A stretch of DNA of 56,565 bases from Collinsella aerofaciens (GCF_028207065.1 NZ_JAQLFP010000016.1:1-56565); one strand, 5' to 3'; shown: positions 1 to 8,632, numbered from the stretch's first letter. Notes: a model not told the origin generated them from the sequence alone. Made by a program: numbers and translations.

Positions 1-77
1 GGGGCCGCGGGGGCGTTCGGCTAACTGCGGGAATGGGCTATTTGCTCAATGTGTTCGGCTGAGATCGGAAATCAACC
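1..77. repeat. 77-bp direct repeat, copy 1 (IS30-type right end)
   Basis: Identical base for base to 3452-3528; the two diverge immediately afterwards (a versus c). The second copy lies just downstream of an IS30-type transposase 3' end, so this is probably the last 77 bp of another copy of the same IS, whose body lies off the window. Read on the minus strand it begins GGTTGATTTCCGATCTCAGC. The match cannot be followed leftwards because the window starts here. 77 is also a common assembler k-mer length. Confidence 0.75.
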
Positions 78-138
78 ATGGCGTATACACGAGAGAGATA
101 TGGAGGTGCAGTGACAGAAAAAATTTATCTTAACAGGG

Positions 139-167
139 TTGCTTTTGGGAATTTGATATGCTATACT
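139..167 (+). promoter_or_regulatory. Promoter of the tet gene
   Basis: -35 TTGCTT (139-144), 17-bp spacer, -10 TATACT (162-167) extended by TG at 159-160. This near-consensus sigma-70 promoter lies about 270 bp upstream of the tet start, leaving a long structured leader. A 47-codon frame at 78-221 runs through it, so that frame is unlikely to be expressed from this promoter. Confidence 0.75.
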
Positions 168-201
168 ATAAAAATTCAAGCAAAGGAGTTTATCAATATG
201 C

Positions 202-406
202 GGCAAGGTATTCTTAAATAAAATTTGATAATGGGAACAAAGACAAACGTCCTCAAGGAGAGGGCTTGGTTTTTGTACCCAATTTAAGAATACTTTTGCC
301 TTTTCATTTCATATCGTGATAGACAACGGCCAGCCTTGGCCGCAGTTTTCATGTGTGTCCTACCTATCATCCCCAGCGGTAAAAGTATTTGTCGCTGGGG
401 ATTTTT
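202..406 (+). promoter_or_regulatory. Structured leader/attenuator of the tet gene
   Basis: Two nested signals are visible. First, a long imperfect inverted repeat (202-219 with 282-300) encloses a G-rich segment. Second, a terminator-like hairpin CCCCAGCG/CGCTGGGG (371-378 with 393-400) is followed by ATTTTT. A short reading frame starts at ATG 351 and runs through the hairpin. This is the layout of the transcription-attenuation leaders known upstream of tet(M)-type genes, where ribosome stalling in the leader frame permits read-through. Here the leader frame has no stop before the tet start. Confidence 0.6.
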
Positions 407-440
407 GCGCCCTTCTGGGCCTTGTATGGAGGACAATCAT

Positions 441-2378
441 ATGAAAATCATCAATATTGGCATTCTTGCTCATGTAGACGCAGGTAAGACGACCTTGACG
501 GAGAGCCTGTTATATACCAGCGGAGCAATCGAGGCGCCCGGCAGTGTGGATCAGGGAACAACGAGAACGGACACCATGTTTTTAGAGCGGCAGCGTGGAA
601 TCACCATTCAAACGGCGGTCACTTCCTTTCAGTGGCACGATTGTAAGGTCAACATTGTGGATACTCCTGGGCATATGGATTTCTTAGCGGAGGTCTATCG
701 CTCCCTTGCCATTCTTGACGGAGCGATTTTGGTTGTTTCTGCAAAAGACGGCGTTCAGGCGCAGACCCGTATTCTGTTTCATGCTCTGCAAGTAATGAAA
801 ATCCCAACTGTTATCTTTATTAACAAAATCGACCAGGACGGGATTGACCTGCCAGGTGTGTATCAGTCTATCCGAGATAAGCTCTCCGCAAATATGATTA
901 TTAAGCAGAACGTGCAGCTTTCCCCGGATATATCCATCATGGAAAACATGGGGCTGGAGAATTGGGATACCGTGATTGCGGACTGTGATGAATTGTTGGA
1001 GAAATATATTGCCGGAGAACCAATGGACAAAGAAGAACTTCTGCGGGAGGAAAACAGGAGAATCCAAAGCGTCTCTCTGTTTCCGGTCTATCATGGCAGT
1101 GCCAAGGTAAACTTGGGAATCCGACAACTCATTGAAGCGGTCACAGATACATTCCAATCACCCACCGGGCAGAACAGCTCTGAATTGTGCGGAACTGTGT
1201 TCAAAGTTGAGTACGCAAACCAGAGCCAACGCCTTGCCTATCTGCGGTTGTATAGCGGTACGCTTCATTTGCGGGATTCCGTAGCCTTGGCAGGGAAAGA
1301 AAAACTGAAAATTACGGAAATGCGTATCCCCTCAAAGGGTGAGATTGTCCGAACAGAGATTGCCCATGCGGGCGAGATCGTCATTGTACCCTGCGACAGT
1401 TTGCGGCTGAATGATGTGCTGGGAAACAAACTGCTGCTGCCCCGTGAAACGTGGAGCGACAATCCTCTCCCTTTGCTGCGGACAACAATTGCACCAGAGA
1501 AACCAGAACAGAGGGAACGCTTGTTAAACGCCTTGACAGAAATTGCGGATACCGACCCGCTTCTGCGCTATGAAATAGACGCTGTGACCCATGAGATCAT
1601 TCTCTCCTTTTTGGGCCGGGTACAATTGGAAATTATCTCTGATCTTCTGGTGGAAAAATATCAGCTCAACACAACTGCAAAAGAACCTACCGTCATCTAT
1701 ATGGAGAGGCCATTGAAAGCGGTAAGTCACACCATTCATATCGAAGTGCCGCCCAATCCATTCTGGGCGTCCATCGGGCTGTCCGTCACCCCTCTCCCCC
1801 TTGGCACCGGAGTGCAGTATGAGAGCAAAGTTTCCGTTGGATACTTGAATCAGAGTTTTCAAAACGCTGTATTGGATGGTATCCGCTACGGTCTGGAACA
1901 AGGCGTGTATGGATGGAAGGTAACGGACTGTAAAATCTGTTTTGAGTATGGGCTTTATTATAGTCCGGTCAGCACTCCCGCAGACTTTCGGTCATTGGCA
2001 CCTATTGTATTGGAGCAGGTGTTGAAAAAGGCGGGGACGCAGCTATTGGAACCATATCTTTCTTTTACACTCTATGCGCCGCGGGAATATCTCTCCAGAG
2101 CTTATCATGACGCACCAAAATATTGCGCGAGTATTGAAACGACCCAGGTTAAAAACAGCGAGGTGATTTTTACTGGCGAAATCCCTGCCCGCTGTGTGCA
2201 AGAGTACCGCAATGACCTCACCTTTTATACAAACGGGAGAAGCGTTTGTTTAACAGAATTGAAGGGGTATCAAATCGCCAGCGGCGAACCAGTTTTTCAG
2301 CCACGCCGCCCAAACACCCGGATTGATAAGGTGCGCCATATGTTCAACAAAATTCTCCCATCAATGATGGACTTATAA
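441..2378 (+). CDS. tet: Tetracycline resistance ribosomal protection protein
   Basis: A 645-residue EF-G-like GTPase that would release tetracycline from the ribosomal A site. Visible G motifs are AHVDAGKTT (P-loop, about residue 10), DTPGHMDF (G3) and NKID (G4). The C-terminal half carries the family blocks [31 protein letters not shown] and the ending [16 protein letters not shown]. Start ATG 441 is chosen because GGAGG sits 8 nt upstream and translation begins [15 protein letters not shown], as in Tet(M), Tet(O) and Tet(W). The frame stays open upstream to the leader ATG at 351. From memory the sequence is Tet(W)-like in places and Tet(M)/Tet(O)-like in others, so I do not assign a class. 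Base composition is clearly lower in GC than the chromosomal genes from 3.6 kb on, consistent with transfer. Length matches the family (about 639-645). Confidence 0.95.
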   Translation: MKIINIGILAHVDAGKTTLTESLLYTSGAIEAPGSVDQGTTRTDTMFLERQRGITIQTAVTSFQWHDCKVNIVDTPGHMDFLAEVYRSLAILDGAILVVSAKDGVQAQTRILFHALQVMKIPTVIFINKIDQDGIDLPGVYQSIRDKLSANMIIKQNVQLSPDISIMENMGLENWDTVIADCDELLEKYIAGEPMDKEELLREENRRIQSVSLFPVYHGSAKVNLGIRQLIEAVTDTFQSPTGQNSSELCGTVFKVEYANQSQRLAYLRLYSGTLHLRDSVALAGKEKLKITEMRIPSKGEIVRTEIAHAGEIVIVPCDSLRLNDVLGNKLLLPRETWSDNPLPLLRTTIAPEKPEQRERLLNALTEIADTDPLLRYEIDAVTHEIILSFLGRVQLEIISDLLVEKYQLNTTAKEPTVIYMERPLKAVSHTIHIEVPPNPFWASIGLSVTPLPLGTGVQYESKVSVGYLNQSFQNAVLDGIRYGLEQGVYGWKVTDCKICFEYGLYYSPVSTPADFRSLAPIVLEQVLKKAGTQLLEPYLSFTLYAPREYLSRAYHDAPKYCASIETTQVKNSEVIFTGEIPARCVQEYRNDLTFYTNGRSVCLTELKGYQIASGEPVFQPRRPNTRIDKVRHMFNKILPSMMDL

Positions 2379-2407
2379 AATCCCTTTGGAACAAAGGGCG
2401 CACTTCT

Positions 2408-2588
2408 ATACATGGTCTGCGACCATGTATCGTGCGCTCTGCGAGGCTACGGCCCGGACTTCCGAAAGTCCGGGCCGTTTGCGTCGCTCCGCTCCGTACA
2501 AGGGGCTGCGCCCCTTGCGCCGCTTTGCGGCTATCCCTGCGCCCTCGCTGGAAAGGTACATCCGCTCTGCGTCTGCACCTTTCCAGCG
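2408..2588. repeat. Cluster of four inverted repeats downstream of tet
   Basis: Four consecutive perfect hairpins: ATACATGGTC/GACCATGTAT (2408-2417 with 2421-2430), GGCCCGGACTT/AAGTCCGGGCC (2451-2461 with 2466-2476), AAGGGGC/GCCCCTT (2500-2506 with 2510-2516) and CGCTGGAAAGGT/ACCTTTCCAGCG (2546-2557 with 2577-2588). None is followed by a long T run, so they are not simple terminators. They fill the gap between tet and the DUF3847 gene. Short open frames across this stretch look like by-products of the repeats. Confidence 0.7.
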
Positions 2589-2678
2589 AGGCTAAAACCG
2601 AATACCGTTACCCTTGACCGTTTACCCGACACAGCAGGTAGACGGTCTTTTGTTTTGCCAAGAAGGAGGTCAAACACG

Positions 2679-2972
2679 ATGGACAAGTCACGCGAAGAAT
2701 TAGAGAAAGAGTATGCTGAGGCCACCGCTAAGTTGGAGCAGTACCAGCACAGAGGCCAGCGGTATGAGAACCGCATCCGCTACTACACCCAAGGCGAAAG
2801 GAAGAAGCGAAACCACCGACTTATCACCCGTGGCGGAGCGGTGGAGAGTATCGCCCCGGAGGTGCGCGGCATGAGCGAAAGGGCCTTTTTTCTTTTGATG
2901 GAAAAGGTCTTTTCCCTGCCGGAAGTTGCCGCCCTGGTGAGCCAAGCCACTGACCAGCAGGAAAGCGGATAA
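2679..2972 (+). CDS. DUF3847-type small protein of a mobilisable element
   Basis: A 97-residue, highly charged protein beginning MDKSREELEKEYAEATAKLE, with a helical (coiled-coil-like) N-terminal third, a basic GERKKRNHRLITRGGAVE segment in the middle and a hydrophobic helix near the end. I recognise it as DUF3847, a family commonly encoded beside MobA/MobL relaxases in Firmicutes and Actinobacteria mobilisable elements; its biochemical role is unknown. Start ATG 2679 is preceded by AAGGAGG at good spacing; a longer frame upstream runs through the inverted-repeat cluster and is unlikely. No relaxase follows: the element is cut at about 3003 where IS30 sequence begins, so this looks like a truncated mobilisable segment carrying tet. 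Confidence 0.7.
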   Translation: MDKSREELEKEYAEATAKLEQYQHRGQRYENRIRYYTQGERKKRNHRLITRGGAVESIAPEVRGMSERAFFLLMEKVFSLPEVAALVSQATDQQESG

Positions 2973-3002
2973 TTGGCCCTGTTCCATCTCCACGTTACCC
3001 AG

Positions 3003-3301
3003 GTCAAACGGAGCGCGGGACAGTCGAGATCAGGAAGCTGCTGCCCAAGGGCCGCGGCCTCAGGTTCGACCGGCTCGCCCCGGCCGACCTGGCGCTGGCC
3101 ATGTCGCACGTGAACTCCGAGCCCCGCGGCGCGCTCGGCTTCGCGACGCCCGCCCGCGCCTTCCGGGCGATGCTCGGCGGCGACGCGGCGGCGCTGCTCG
3201 AGGCGTACGGCGTGGAGGACGTGCCCGTCGAGGAGCTCGACCTGACGCCGGGGCTCATCGAGCGGGCGCGCGCGGAAAGGGGCGATGCCCCGCTGTCCTA
3301 G
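3003..3301 (+). pseudogene. IS30-family transposase, 3' fragment
   Basis: The frame ending at 3301 reads ...QTERGTVEIRKLLPKGRGLRFDRL, then AMSHVNSEPRGALGF, and continues about 60 codons to the stop. The ERGTVE..RKLLPKG stretch matches the region around the last acidic catalytic residue of the IS30-family DDE transposase, followed by the family's C-terminal tail. Everything upstream (DNA-binding part and the first two catalytic acids) is absent, because the sequence changes to mobilisable-element DNA near 3003. The fragment is GC-rich like the host, unlike the tet segment. It cannot encode an active transposase. The noncoding tail to 3528 completes the right end of the IS. Confidence 0.75.
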
Positions 3302-3451
3302 CCTAGAAGGAAAAACGGAATAGACGGACCGACCGTCCGGCTGAGTCTGGGAAGAGGCGCCGGGCGGCGGGCGGAGCATGGCCACCGGACCCATCGAAAC
3401 ACATCTCCACCGTTCCTTCAACTGGGAAAATGCCGCCCCCGGACCCCGGGA

Positions 3452-3528
3452 GGGGCCGCGGGGGCGTTCGGCTAACTGCGGGAATGGGCTATTTGCTCAA
3501 TGTGTTCGGCTGAGATCGGAAATCAACC
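3452..3528. repeat. 77-bp direct repeat, copy 2 (IS30-type right end)
   Basis: Exact copy of positions 1-77. It lies about 150 bp downstream of the truncated IS30-type transposase stop, in the same orientation, and ends ...CGGAAATCAACC. Host DNA resumes at 3529. The preceding stretch 3302-3451 is noncoding IS tail. Confidence 0.8.
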
Positions 3529-3564
3529 CTCTGGAAACCGAATCCCATTAGAAATGACGAGTTG

Positions 3565-3594
3565 TTTACGCTTCTTTTGGGCTCACCGTACTAT
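3565..3594 (+). promoter_or_regulatory. Possible promoter of the first ABC exporter operon
   Basis: TTTACG (3565-3570), 18-bp spacer, TACTAT (3589-3594), then about 45 bp to the start codon. It lies just outside the IS right end, so the operon appears to have kept a promoter after the insertion. Weak match; position is the main support. Confidence 0.35.
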
Positions 3595-3638
3595 CATGGT
3601 TCGAATTGAGTGTGAATGATGATGGGGAGCGCCTTTTT

Positions 3639-5483
3639 ATGATTGAGCTGCTCAGGCGTTTTGGTGGCAAGTTTCGCCGGTATATGGTGATTGGCCCTGC
3701 GTGCAAGCTGATCGAAGTGATTTTTGACCTGCTGACGCCGCTGGTGATTGCCCAGATGATCGATAAAGGCATTGGGGCGCACGATGTGGACGCCGTTATC
3801 CACTACGGCATGGTACTTGGCGCCATGGCTGTGATTGGCATCTCGTTTACGCTCGTCTGCCAAAAGATGGCGGCGCTCACCTCGCAGGGCATGGGCACCG
3901 ACATCCGCGGCGCGCTCTACGGGCACATCAACAAGCTGAGTTACGCCGAGCTCGACCGCTTCGGCACGCCGTCGCTCATCACCCGCATCACCAACGACGT
4001 TAACCAGGTGCAGCTCGCTGTGGCGCTGGGCGTACGCATGCTCATCCGCTGGCCTTTCCTGGCGGTGGGCTCCATGGTCGCGGCCCTTGCCATCGACCTT
4101 AAGCTCGGCATCATCTTTTTGATCTGCACGCCCGCTATCGGCCTGGTGTTTTGGTTTGTCATGGCGCGCTGCATTCCCTACTACAAGCAGCTGCAGGCAA
4201 AGCTCGATTGCATCGCGCTTATCTGCCGCGAAGGTCTTTCGGGCGCCCGCGTGGTTCGTGCGTTTGTGCGCGAAGACCACGAGCGCGAGCGCTTTGCCCA
4301 GGCCGCCGACGACCAGGCCAATACCGCCATCGTGGTGGGCAAGCTTTCGTCGATTCTCAACCCTGTCACGTTTCTCGTGATGAACCTGGGCGTGTGCGCC
4401 ATCCTGTGGGTGGGCGGCATCCAGGTCAACGTGGGCGAGCTCACGCAGGGCCAGGTCATGGCGTTTGTGAACTACATGACGCAGACCCTGACCTCCATCG
4501 TGTATGTCGCCAACCTGGTCGTGGTCTTTACCAAGGCGAGCGCCAGCGCGTCGCGTATCAACGAGGTGCTCAATTGCGAGCCGAGCATCACCGACGAGGG
4601 CAACGAGCCGGTTGCACTGCCCGAGCCGGGCAATGTCGCTCCAGTTCCTGCGCTGAGCTTGAGCCATGCGAGCTTCTCGTTTGGCGCCGGCGCGGCAAAT
4701 GCCGTGAGCGATGTGACCCTGGAACTGCCGCTGGGCAAAACGCTCGGCATTATCGGCGGCACGGGCAGCGGCAAGTCCACGCTCGTCTCGCTCATTCCGC
4801 GCCTGTACGATGCGAGCGCCGGCAGCGTGAGCGTGATGGGCGCAGACGTGCGCGCTTGGCCACTCGATCAACTGCGCCACGTGGTCGCGACCGTCCCGCA
4901 GCGCGCGTCGCTGGTGAGCGGCACTATTCGTAGCAACCTGACCTGGCGCGACGAGGCAGCAACCGACGAGGAGCTCTGGGCGGCGCTCGATATGGCGCAG
5001 GCCAGCGAGTTCGTGCGTAACAAGCCGCAGGGACTCGATGCCCCGGTCGAGGCGGGCGGCAAGAACTTCAGCGGTGGCCAGCGTCAGCGCCTGACTATCG
5101 CGCGTGCCTTGGTGGGTTCGCCTCAGATATTGATCATGGACGACTCCGCCTCGGCGCTCGACTTTAAGACCGATGCGGCGCTTCGCCATGCCATTCGCGA
5201 GCGCAGCGTGCGCGGTGCCGCCGAGGTCGGGCTGCCGCTGGCTACGGTCATCGTGAGCCAGCGCGTCTCGACCGTGCGCGACGCCGACATGATCTGCGTG
5301 CTCGATCACGGCTCGGTCGCGGGCCTGGGTACGCACGATGAACTGTACGCGACCTGCCAGCTCTATCGCGAGATCTGCCAGTCGCAGCTGCGCCGCGAGG
5401 AGCTCGAGGGTCAGCAGGGGAGTGCGGCGCCCACGTCCGCTCCGATCGCCTCCGCATCCGTTTGCGCAAAGGAGGGCTGCTAA
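3639..5483 (+). CDS. ABC exporter half-transporter with degenerate ATP site
   Basis: A 614-residue half-transporter: about six transmembrane helices in residues 10-300, then a nucleotide-binding domain. Walker A is GGTGSGKST and the signature is FSGGQRQRL, but Walker B is ILIMDDSASALD (Asp in place of the catalytic Glu) and the switch reads VSQRVSTV (Gln in place of His). Those two changes define the non-catalytic partner of heterodimeric exporters such as LmrCD or TM287/288, so it should work with the next gene. Start ATG 3639 is preferred over in-frame TTG 3606 and GTG 3612 because GGGGAG sits upstream and the protein then begins MIELLRRFGGKFRRY. The TAA stop is directly followed by the partner's ATG. 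Substrate is unknown; drugs, lipids or peptides are possible. Confidence 0.9.
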   Translation: MIELLRRFGGKFRRYMVIGPACKLIEVIFDLLTPLVIAQMIDKGIGAHDVDAVIHYGMVLGAMAVIGISFTLVCQKMAALTSQGMGTDIRGALYGHINKLSYAELDRFGTPSLITRITNDVNQVQLAVALGVRMLIRWPFLAVGSMVAALAIDLKLGIIFLICTPAIGLVFWFVMARCIPYYKQLQAKLDCIALICREGLSGARVVRAFVREDHERERFAQAADDQANTAIVVGKLSSILNPVTFLVMNLGVCAILWVGGIQVNVGELTQGQVMAFVNYMTQTLTSIVYVANLVVVFTKASASASRINEVLNCEPSITDEGNEPVALPEPGNVAPVPALSLSHASFSFGAGAANAVSDVTLELPLGKTLGIIGGTGSGKSTLVSLIPRLYDASAGSVSVMGADVRAWPLDQLRHVVATVPQRASLVSGTIRSNLTWRDEAATDEELWAALDMAQASEFVRNKPQGLDAPVEAGGKNFSGGQRQRLTIARALVGSPQILIMDDSASALDFKTDAALRHAIRERSVRGAAEVGLPLATVIVSQRVSTVRDADMICVLDHGSVAGLGTHDELYATCQLYREICQSQLRREELEGQQGSAAPTSAPIASASVCAKEGC

Positions 5484-7343
5484 ATGAATCCGTATACTTC
5501 TTCCGGTTCGGTCGCCACGATGACGGCCAACGTGTCCGGCAACGATAACCTCAACGACTTGGGTGACGGCCCGCGTCAGCCCGGCGACCCCGAGCGCTAC
5601 CCCGTGGGCGCGGTAACTCGCCGCCTGCTGGGCTACGTCCGCCCGCATCGCATTTCGTTTACGGCGTCGTTTGTGAGCGCTGCCATCTCGGTGATCTTAC
5701 AACTCTATACGCCCATCCTCATCGGCGAGGGCATCGACCTCATCGTTGCCGCCGGGCAGGTGGACTTTGACGCGCTGCTGCCGCTCGTCACCAAGCTTGC
5801 GATTGTCGTGGTGGGCGCGGCGGCCTTCCAGTGGCTGCAGGGCTACTGCGTCAACCGCCTGTCCTACGAGACAGTGCGCGACATGCGCGTGGAGGCGAGC
5901 GACAAGCTCAGCCGCATGCCGCTCAGCTTTATCGACAGCCATGCCCATGGTGACCTTATGAGCCGCGTAGTCAACGACGTCGACCAGGTGGGCGATGGTC
6001 TGCTGCAGGGCTTCACGCAGCTCTTTACCGGCGTTATCACCATTGTGGGCACGCTCGCGTTTATGCTCTCCATCAACCTGACCATGACGCTCGTGGTGGT
6101 GCTCGTCACGCCGCTTTCCATCTTTGCGGCCGGCGCCATCGCCAAGCTTTCCAACAAGAGCTTTACTGCCCAGCAACGCATTCAAGGGCAGCTCGGTGGT
6201 CATATCGAGGAGTACGTAGGCGAGCAGAAGCTTGTCGACGCCTTTGCCTACGGCCCCAACGCCCAAGTGCGCTTCGACGCGCTCAACGCCGAGCTCTATA
6301 CGGCAGGTGAGCGCGCGCAGTTCATGGGTTCGCTTTCTAATCCCGGCACGCGCTTTATCAACAACATCATCTACGCCGTTGTCGCTGTGATCGGCTGCGT
6401 GGGCGTGATCACGGGCGTGCCGGCGGCGCTCACGGTGGGCGGCGTGCAGATTTTCCTGTCCTACGCCAACCAGTACACCAAGCCGTTCAACGAGGTCACC
6501 AACGTCATTACGCAGATCCAGACCGCGTACGCCTCGGCGCGCCGCATTTTTGCACTGCTCGATGCCCGCGAGCAGGAGCCCGATGCGCCAGATGCCGTGG
6601 AGCTTGCCGCCCCGCAGGGCGAGGTGACCTTTGAACACGTGGACTTTAGCTACGTGCCCGACCGCAAGCTGCTGCAGGACATCTGCATCGAGGCTAAGCC
6701 CGGCATGCGCTTTGCCCTCGTTGGCCCCACAGGCTGCGGCAAGACAACGCTCATCAATTTGCTGCTGCGTTTTTACGATATCGATGCCGGTCGCATTGCG
6801 GTCGATGGCCGTTCCTCGCGTGACTACACGCGCGCAAGCCTGCGCCGCGCCTTTGGCATGGTGCTGCAAGATACCTGGCTGTTTGAGGGCACGGTGGCGG
6901 AAAACATCGCCTACGGCTGTCCCGACGCCACGCGCGAACAGGTTATCGAGGCCGCCAAGCGCGCGCATGCGCACAAGTTTATCGTGCAGCTGCCAGGCGG
7001 CTACGACACGGTGATCGGCGAGGACGGCGGCACGTTTAGCCAGGGCCAAAAGCAGCTGCTGTGCATCGCACGCGTCATGCTTACCGACCCGGCGATTTTG
7101 CTGCTGGACGAGGCGACCTCGAGCATCGATACCCGCACCGAGTTGCAGGTGCAGGCGGCATTCGACGAGCTCATGGCCGGTCGCACGAGCTTTGTCGTGG
7201 CGCACCGCCTGTCGACGATCCGCAACGCCGATTGCATTTTGGTCATGCGCGATGGCGAAATTATCGAGCGCGGCACGCACGACGAGCTGCTGGCGGCAGA
7301 CGGCTTCTATGCCGAGCTCTACCGCAGCCAGTTCGCCCAGTGA
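5484..7343 (+). CDS. ABC exporter half-transporter with canonical ATP site
   Basis: A 619-residue partner of the preceding gene, starting one base after its stop; AAAGGAGG lies upstream. A hydrophilic N-terminal tail of about 45 residues precedes six predicted membrane helices. The nucleotide-binding domain has Walker A GPTGCGKTT, Walker B ILLLDEATSSID with catalytic Glu, and switch VVAHRLSTIR with His. Its signature is altered (FSQGQKQLL). In a heterodimer this signature closes over the partner's defective Walker motifs, so the two degenerate halves pair, as known for asymmetric exporters. A second pair of the same architecture lies at 38.7-42.5 kb with a marR gene; no regulator accompanies this one, and the sequence upstream is the tet/IS segment. 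Confidence 0.92.
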   Translation: MNPYTSSGSVATMTANVSGNDNLNDLGDGPRQPGDPERYPVGAVTRRLLGYVRPHRISFTASFVSAAISVILQLYTPILIGEGIDLIVAAGQVDFDALLPLVTKLAIVVVGAAAFQWLQGYCVNRLSYETVRDMRVEASDKLSRMPLSFIDSHAHGDLMSRVVNDVDQVGDGLLQGFTQLFTGVITIVGTLAFMLSINLTMTLVVVLVTPLSIFAAGAIAKLSNKSFTAQQRIQGQLGGHIEEYVGEQKLVDAFAYGPNAQVRFDALNAELYTAGERAQFMGSLSNPGTRFINNIIYAVVAVIGCVGVITGVPAALTVGGVQIFLSYANQYTKPFNEVTNVITQIQTAYASARRIFALLDAREQEPDAPDAVELAAPQGEVTFEHVDFSYVPDRKLLQDICIEAKPGMRFALVGPTGCGKTTLINLLLRFYDIDAGRIAVDGRSSRDYTRASLRRAFGMVLQDTWLFEGTVAENIAYGCPDATREQVIEAAKRAHAHKFIVQLPGGYDTVIGEDGGTFSQGQKQLLCIARVMLTDPAILLLDEATSSIDTRTELQVQAAFDELMAGRTSFVVAHRLSTIRNADCILVMRDGEIIERGTHDELLAADGFYAELYRSQFAQ

Positions 7344-7417
7344 GCAAGCCCGTGGGGCAAATTAATCAGGTTTGTTTGTCCCATAGAGCGATCTTGTTAT
7401 ATAGCGTTCTACCAGCG

Positions 7418-7509
7418 CGTGAAACATTTTGACGATACTCCGTGACGCAATTTGACGGCGTTTTGTGAAACAGTTTTTCGGCCATTCGTGAAACGTTCTG
7501 TGGCGGTTT
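7418..7509. repeat. Four tandem 23-bp imperfect repeats
   Basis: Units start at 7418, 7441, 7464 and 7487, exactly 23 bp apart. Each begins (C/T)GTGA(A/C)(A/G)C followed by a T-rich stretch and then a G-rich third. The period is not a multiple of three, so this is not a coding repeat. It lies in the 317-bp gap between the ABC operon and the flavodoxin gene, about 150 bp upstream of the latter. Two helical turns per unit suggest a multi-site operator. The rest of the gap holds nothing I recognise. Confidence 0.7.
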
Positions 7510-7660
7510 CAATCCGAAGTACATACTGTTCGAAATCTGTCCAAAGATGTCGTCTGCGTCGCCAATCGACAGACGGTGGTTTACATCTGTCACGTTAGTA
7601 CTAAGATATTCATCTAATAAATTGCATTAGTGGCTTTAGTTTTGGGGGAAACGAGGCAAC

Positions 7661-8218
7661 GTGACTATGACGTGCTCTTTGGTGGTTAACAGCAAGAGCG
7701 GTAATACCAGGATGGTTTCGGGCGCGATCAAGCGCGCTCTGCAGGCTGCGGGTGTTGAGTTTGTCCATGCCGCGGCGTTGAGCGACGATGCGGATGCAGA
7801 TCAGGTTGCGCTCGAGGCGCAGGGCGCCTGCACGGCCGACACAGTGCTCGTCGGTTTTTGGTGCGACAAGGGCGCGTGCACGCCTTCGGTCGCGGCGTTG
7901 CTCTCCGCCTTGCACGGCAAGCGCGTCTTCCTGTTTGGCACCTGCGGCTTTGGGGCCGACCAGAGCTATTACCAGCAGATTATCGATCGCGTAACTTCCA
8001 ATTTGGCTGGGGATGCCGAGCTTGCGGGCTGGGCGATGTGCCAGGGCAAGATGGGTCCTGCCGTAAAGCAGCGCTATGAGGCAATGCTCGAGCAAGATCC
8101 CGACAATGCCCGCTTTAAGATGCTGCTCGACAACTGGGTTGCCGCGAAGGATCACCCCACCAAGGAGGATCTGGACAACATGGCTGCGGCCGCTAAGAAG
8201 GCCGTGCTGGGCGAGTAG
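7661..8218 (+). CDS. Flavodoxin family protein
   Basis: A protein of 183-185 residues with the FMN phosphate-binding loop near its start (VVNSKSGNTRMV, compare T/S-x-T/S-G-N-T). The alternating beta-alpha pattern continues through TVLVGFWCDKGACTPS and KRVFLFGTCGFG, the loops that hold the flavin ring in flavodoxins. The C-terminal helical part (PDNARFKMLLDNWVAAKDHPT) resembles flavodoxin-fold proteins of gut anaerobes. It likely carries electrons to an unidentified partner, since no reductase is adjacent. Start may be GTG 7661 or ATG 7667; neither has a strong ribosome-binding site. A terminator follows directly, so it is probably monocistronic. Confidence 0.8.
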   Translation: MTMTCSLVVNSKSGNTRMVSGAIKRALQAAGVEFVHAAALSDDADADQVALEAQGACTADTVLVGFWCDKGACTPSVAALLSALHGKRVFLFGTCGFGADQSYYQQIIDRVTSNLAGDAELAGWAMCQGKMGPAVKQRYEAMLEQDPDNARFKMLLDNWVAAKDHPTKEDLDNMAAAAKKAVLGE

Positions 8219-8259
8219 ACCTACCGCTGTCGTGCGTGCGAAATAATACTAGAAGTGAA

Positions 8260-8286
8260 AGCCTCGAAATCCTCGAGGCTTTTTTC
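8260..8286 (+). terminator. Rho-independent terminator of the flavodoxin gene
   Basis: AGCCTCGA (8260-8267), loop, TCGAGGCT (8273-8280), followed by a run of T. Confidence 0.85.
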
Positions 8287-8425
8287 TTGACACTCGCGGG
8301 CGCAACCGTGGCAAGCGTTTGGGACGACATTTTCCATCACCCCGATGACGAGGCCGTCCTGGACGACACACTCGCATGCGTTCTCTGGATGTATTCAGAG
8401 TGGGACGGTCTTCCCGGATGCAAAA

Positions 8426-8446
8426 AAGGCCACATGACGTGGCCTT
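8426..8446. terminator. Bidirectional terminator-like hairpin
   Basis: AAGGCCAC/GTGGCCTT (8426-8433 with 8439-8446), preceded by an A run and followed by TT, between two convergent genes. The stem sequence recurs in the core of the larger hairpin at 8554-8576. Confidence 0.6.
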
Positions 8447-8502
8447 CAACTTATATATGTTGCAGTTACCACCCCATGACAGGCCGCGCTCCAACAACAA
8501 GG

Positions 8503-8632
8503 CGTCTGTCCGGGCGGAGGTATGTAAGGTTCATCGCGAGTTCCGCACGCAAAGGAGGCCACTTAATGTGGCCTCCGTCTTGCGCAGGACTGTTCGAGCA
8601 GGGAACCTTACATACCTCCGCCCGGACAGACG
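8503..8632. repeat. Nested hairpin with perfect 30-bp inverted repeat
   Basis: 8503-8532 is the exact reverse complement of 8603-8632. Centrally lies a second hairpin GGAGGCCAC/GTGGCCTCC (8554-8562 with 8568-8576). The element sits between convergent 3' ends and has no coding potential. It could be a MITE-like element or a very strong bidirectional terminator. The gap 8219-8659 holds only this and the two hairpins before it. Confidence 0.8.

Noticed and set aside
78..221. 47-codon open frame upstream of tet
   Set aside because: It runs straight through the near-consensus tet promoter, and I recognise no family; GTG 111 with GGAGG is the only support.
2386..2617. Small open frames between tet and DUF3847
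   Set aside because: They lie within the cluster of inverted repeats and have no ribosome-binding site or recognisable product.
1..3528. 77-bp repeats as attL/attR of a site-specific element
   Set aside because: No integrase is present, and the right copy is the end of an IS30-type sequence; IS copies or an assembly loop explain it better.
7418..7509. Short phased repeats considered as a CRISPR array
   Set aside because: Units are tandem without spacers, imperfect, and no cas genes are present; the same holds for the 33-bp repeats at 44841.
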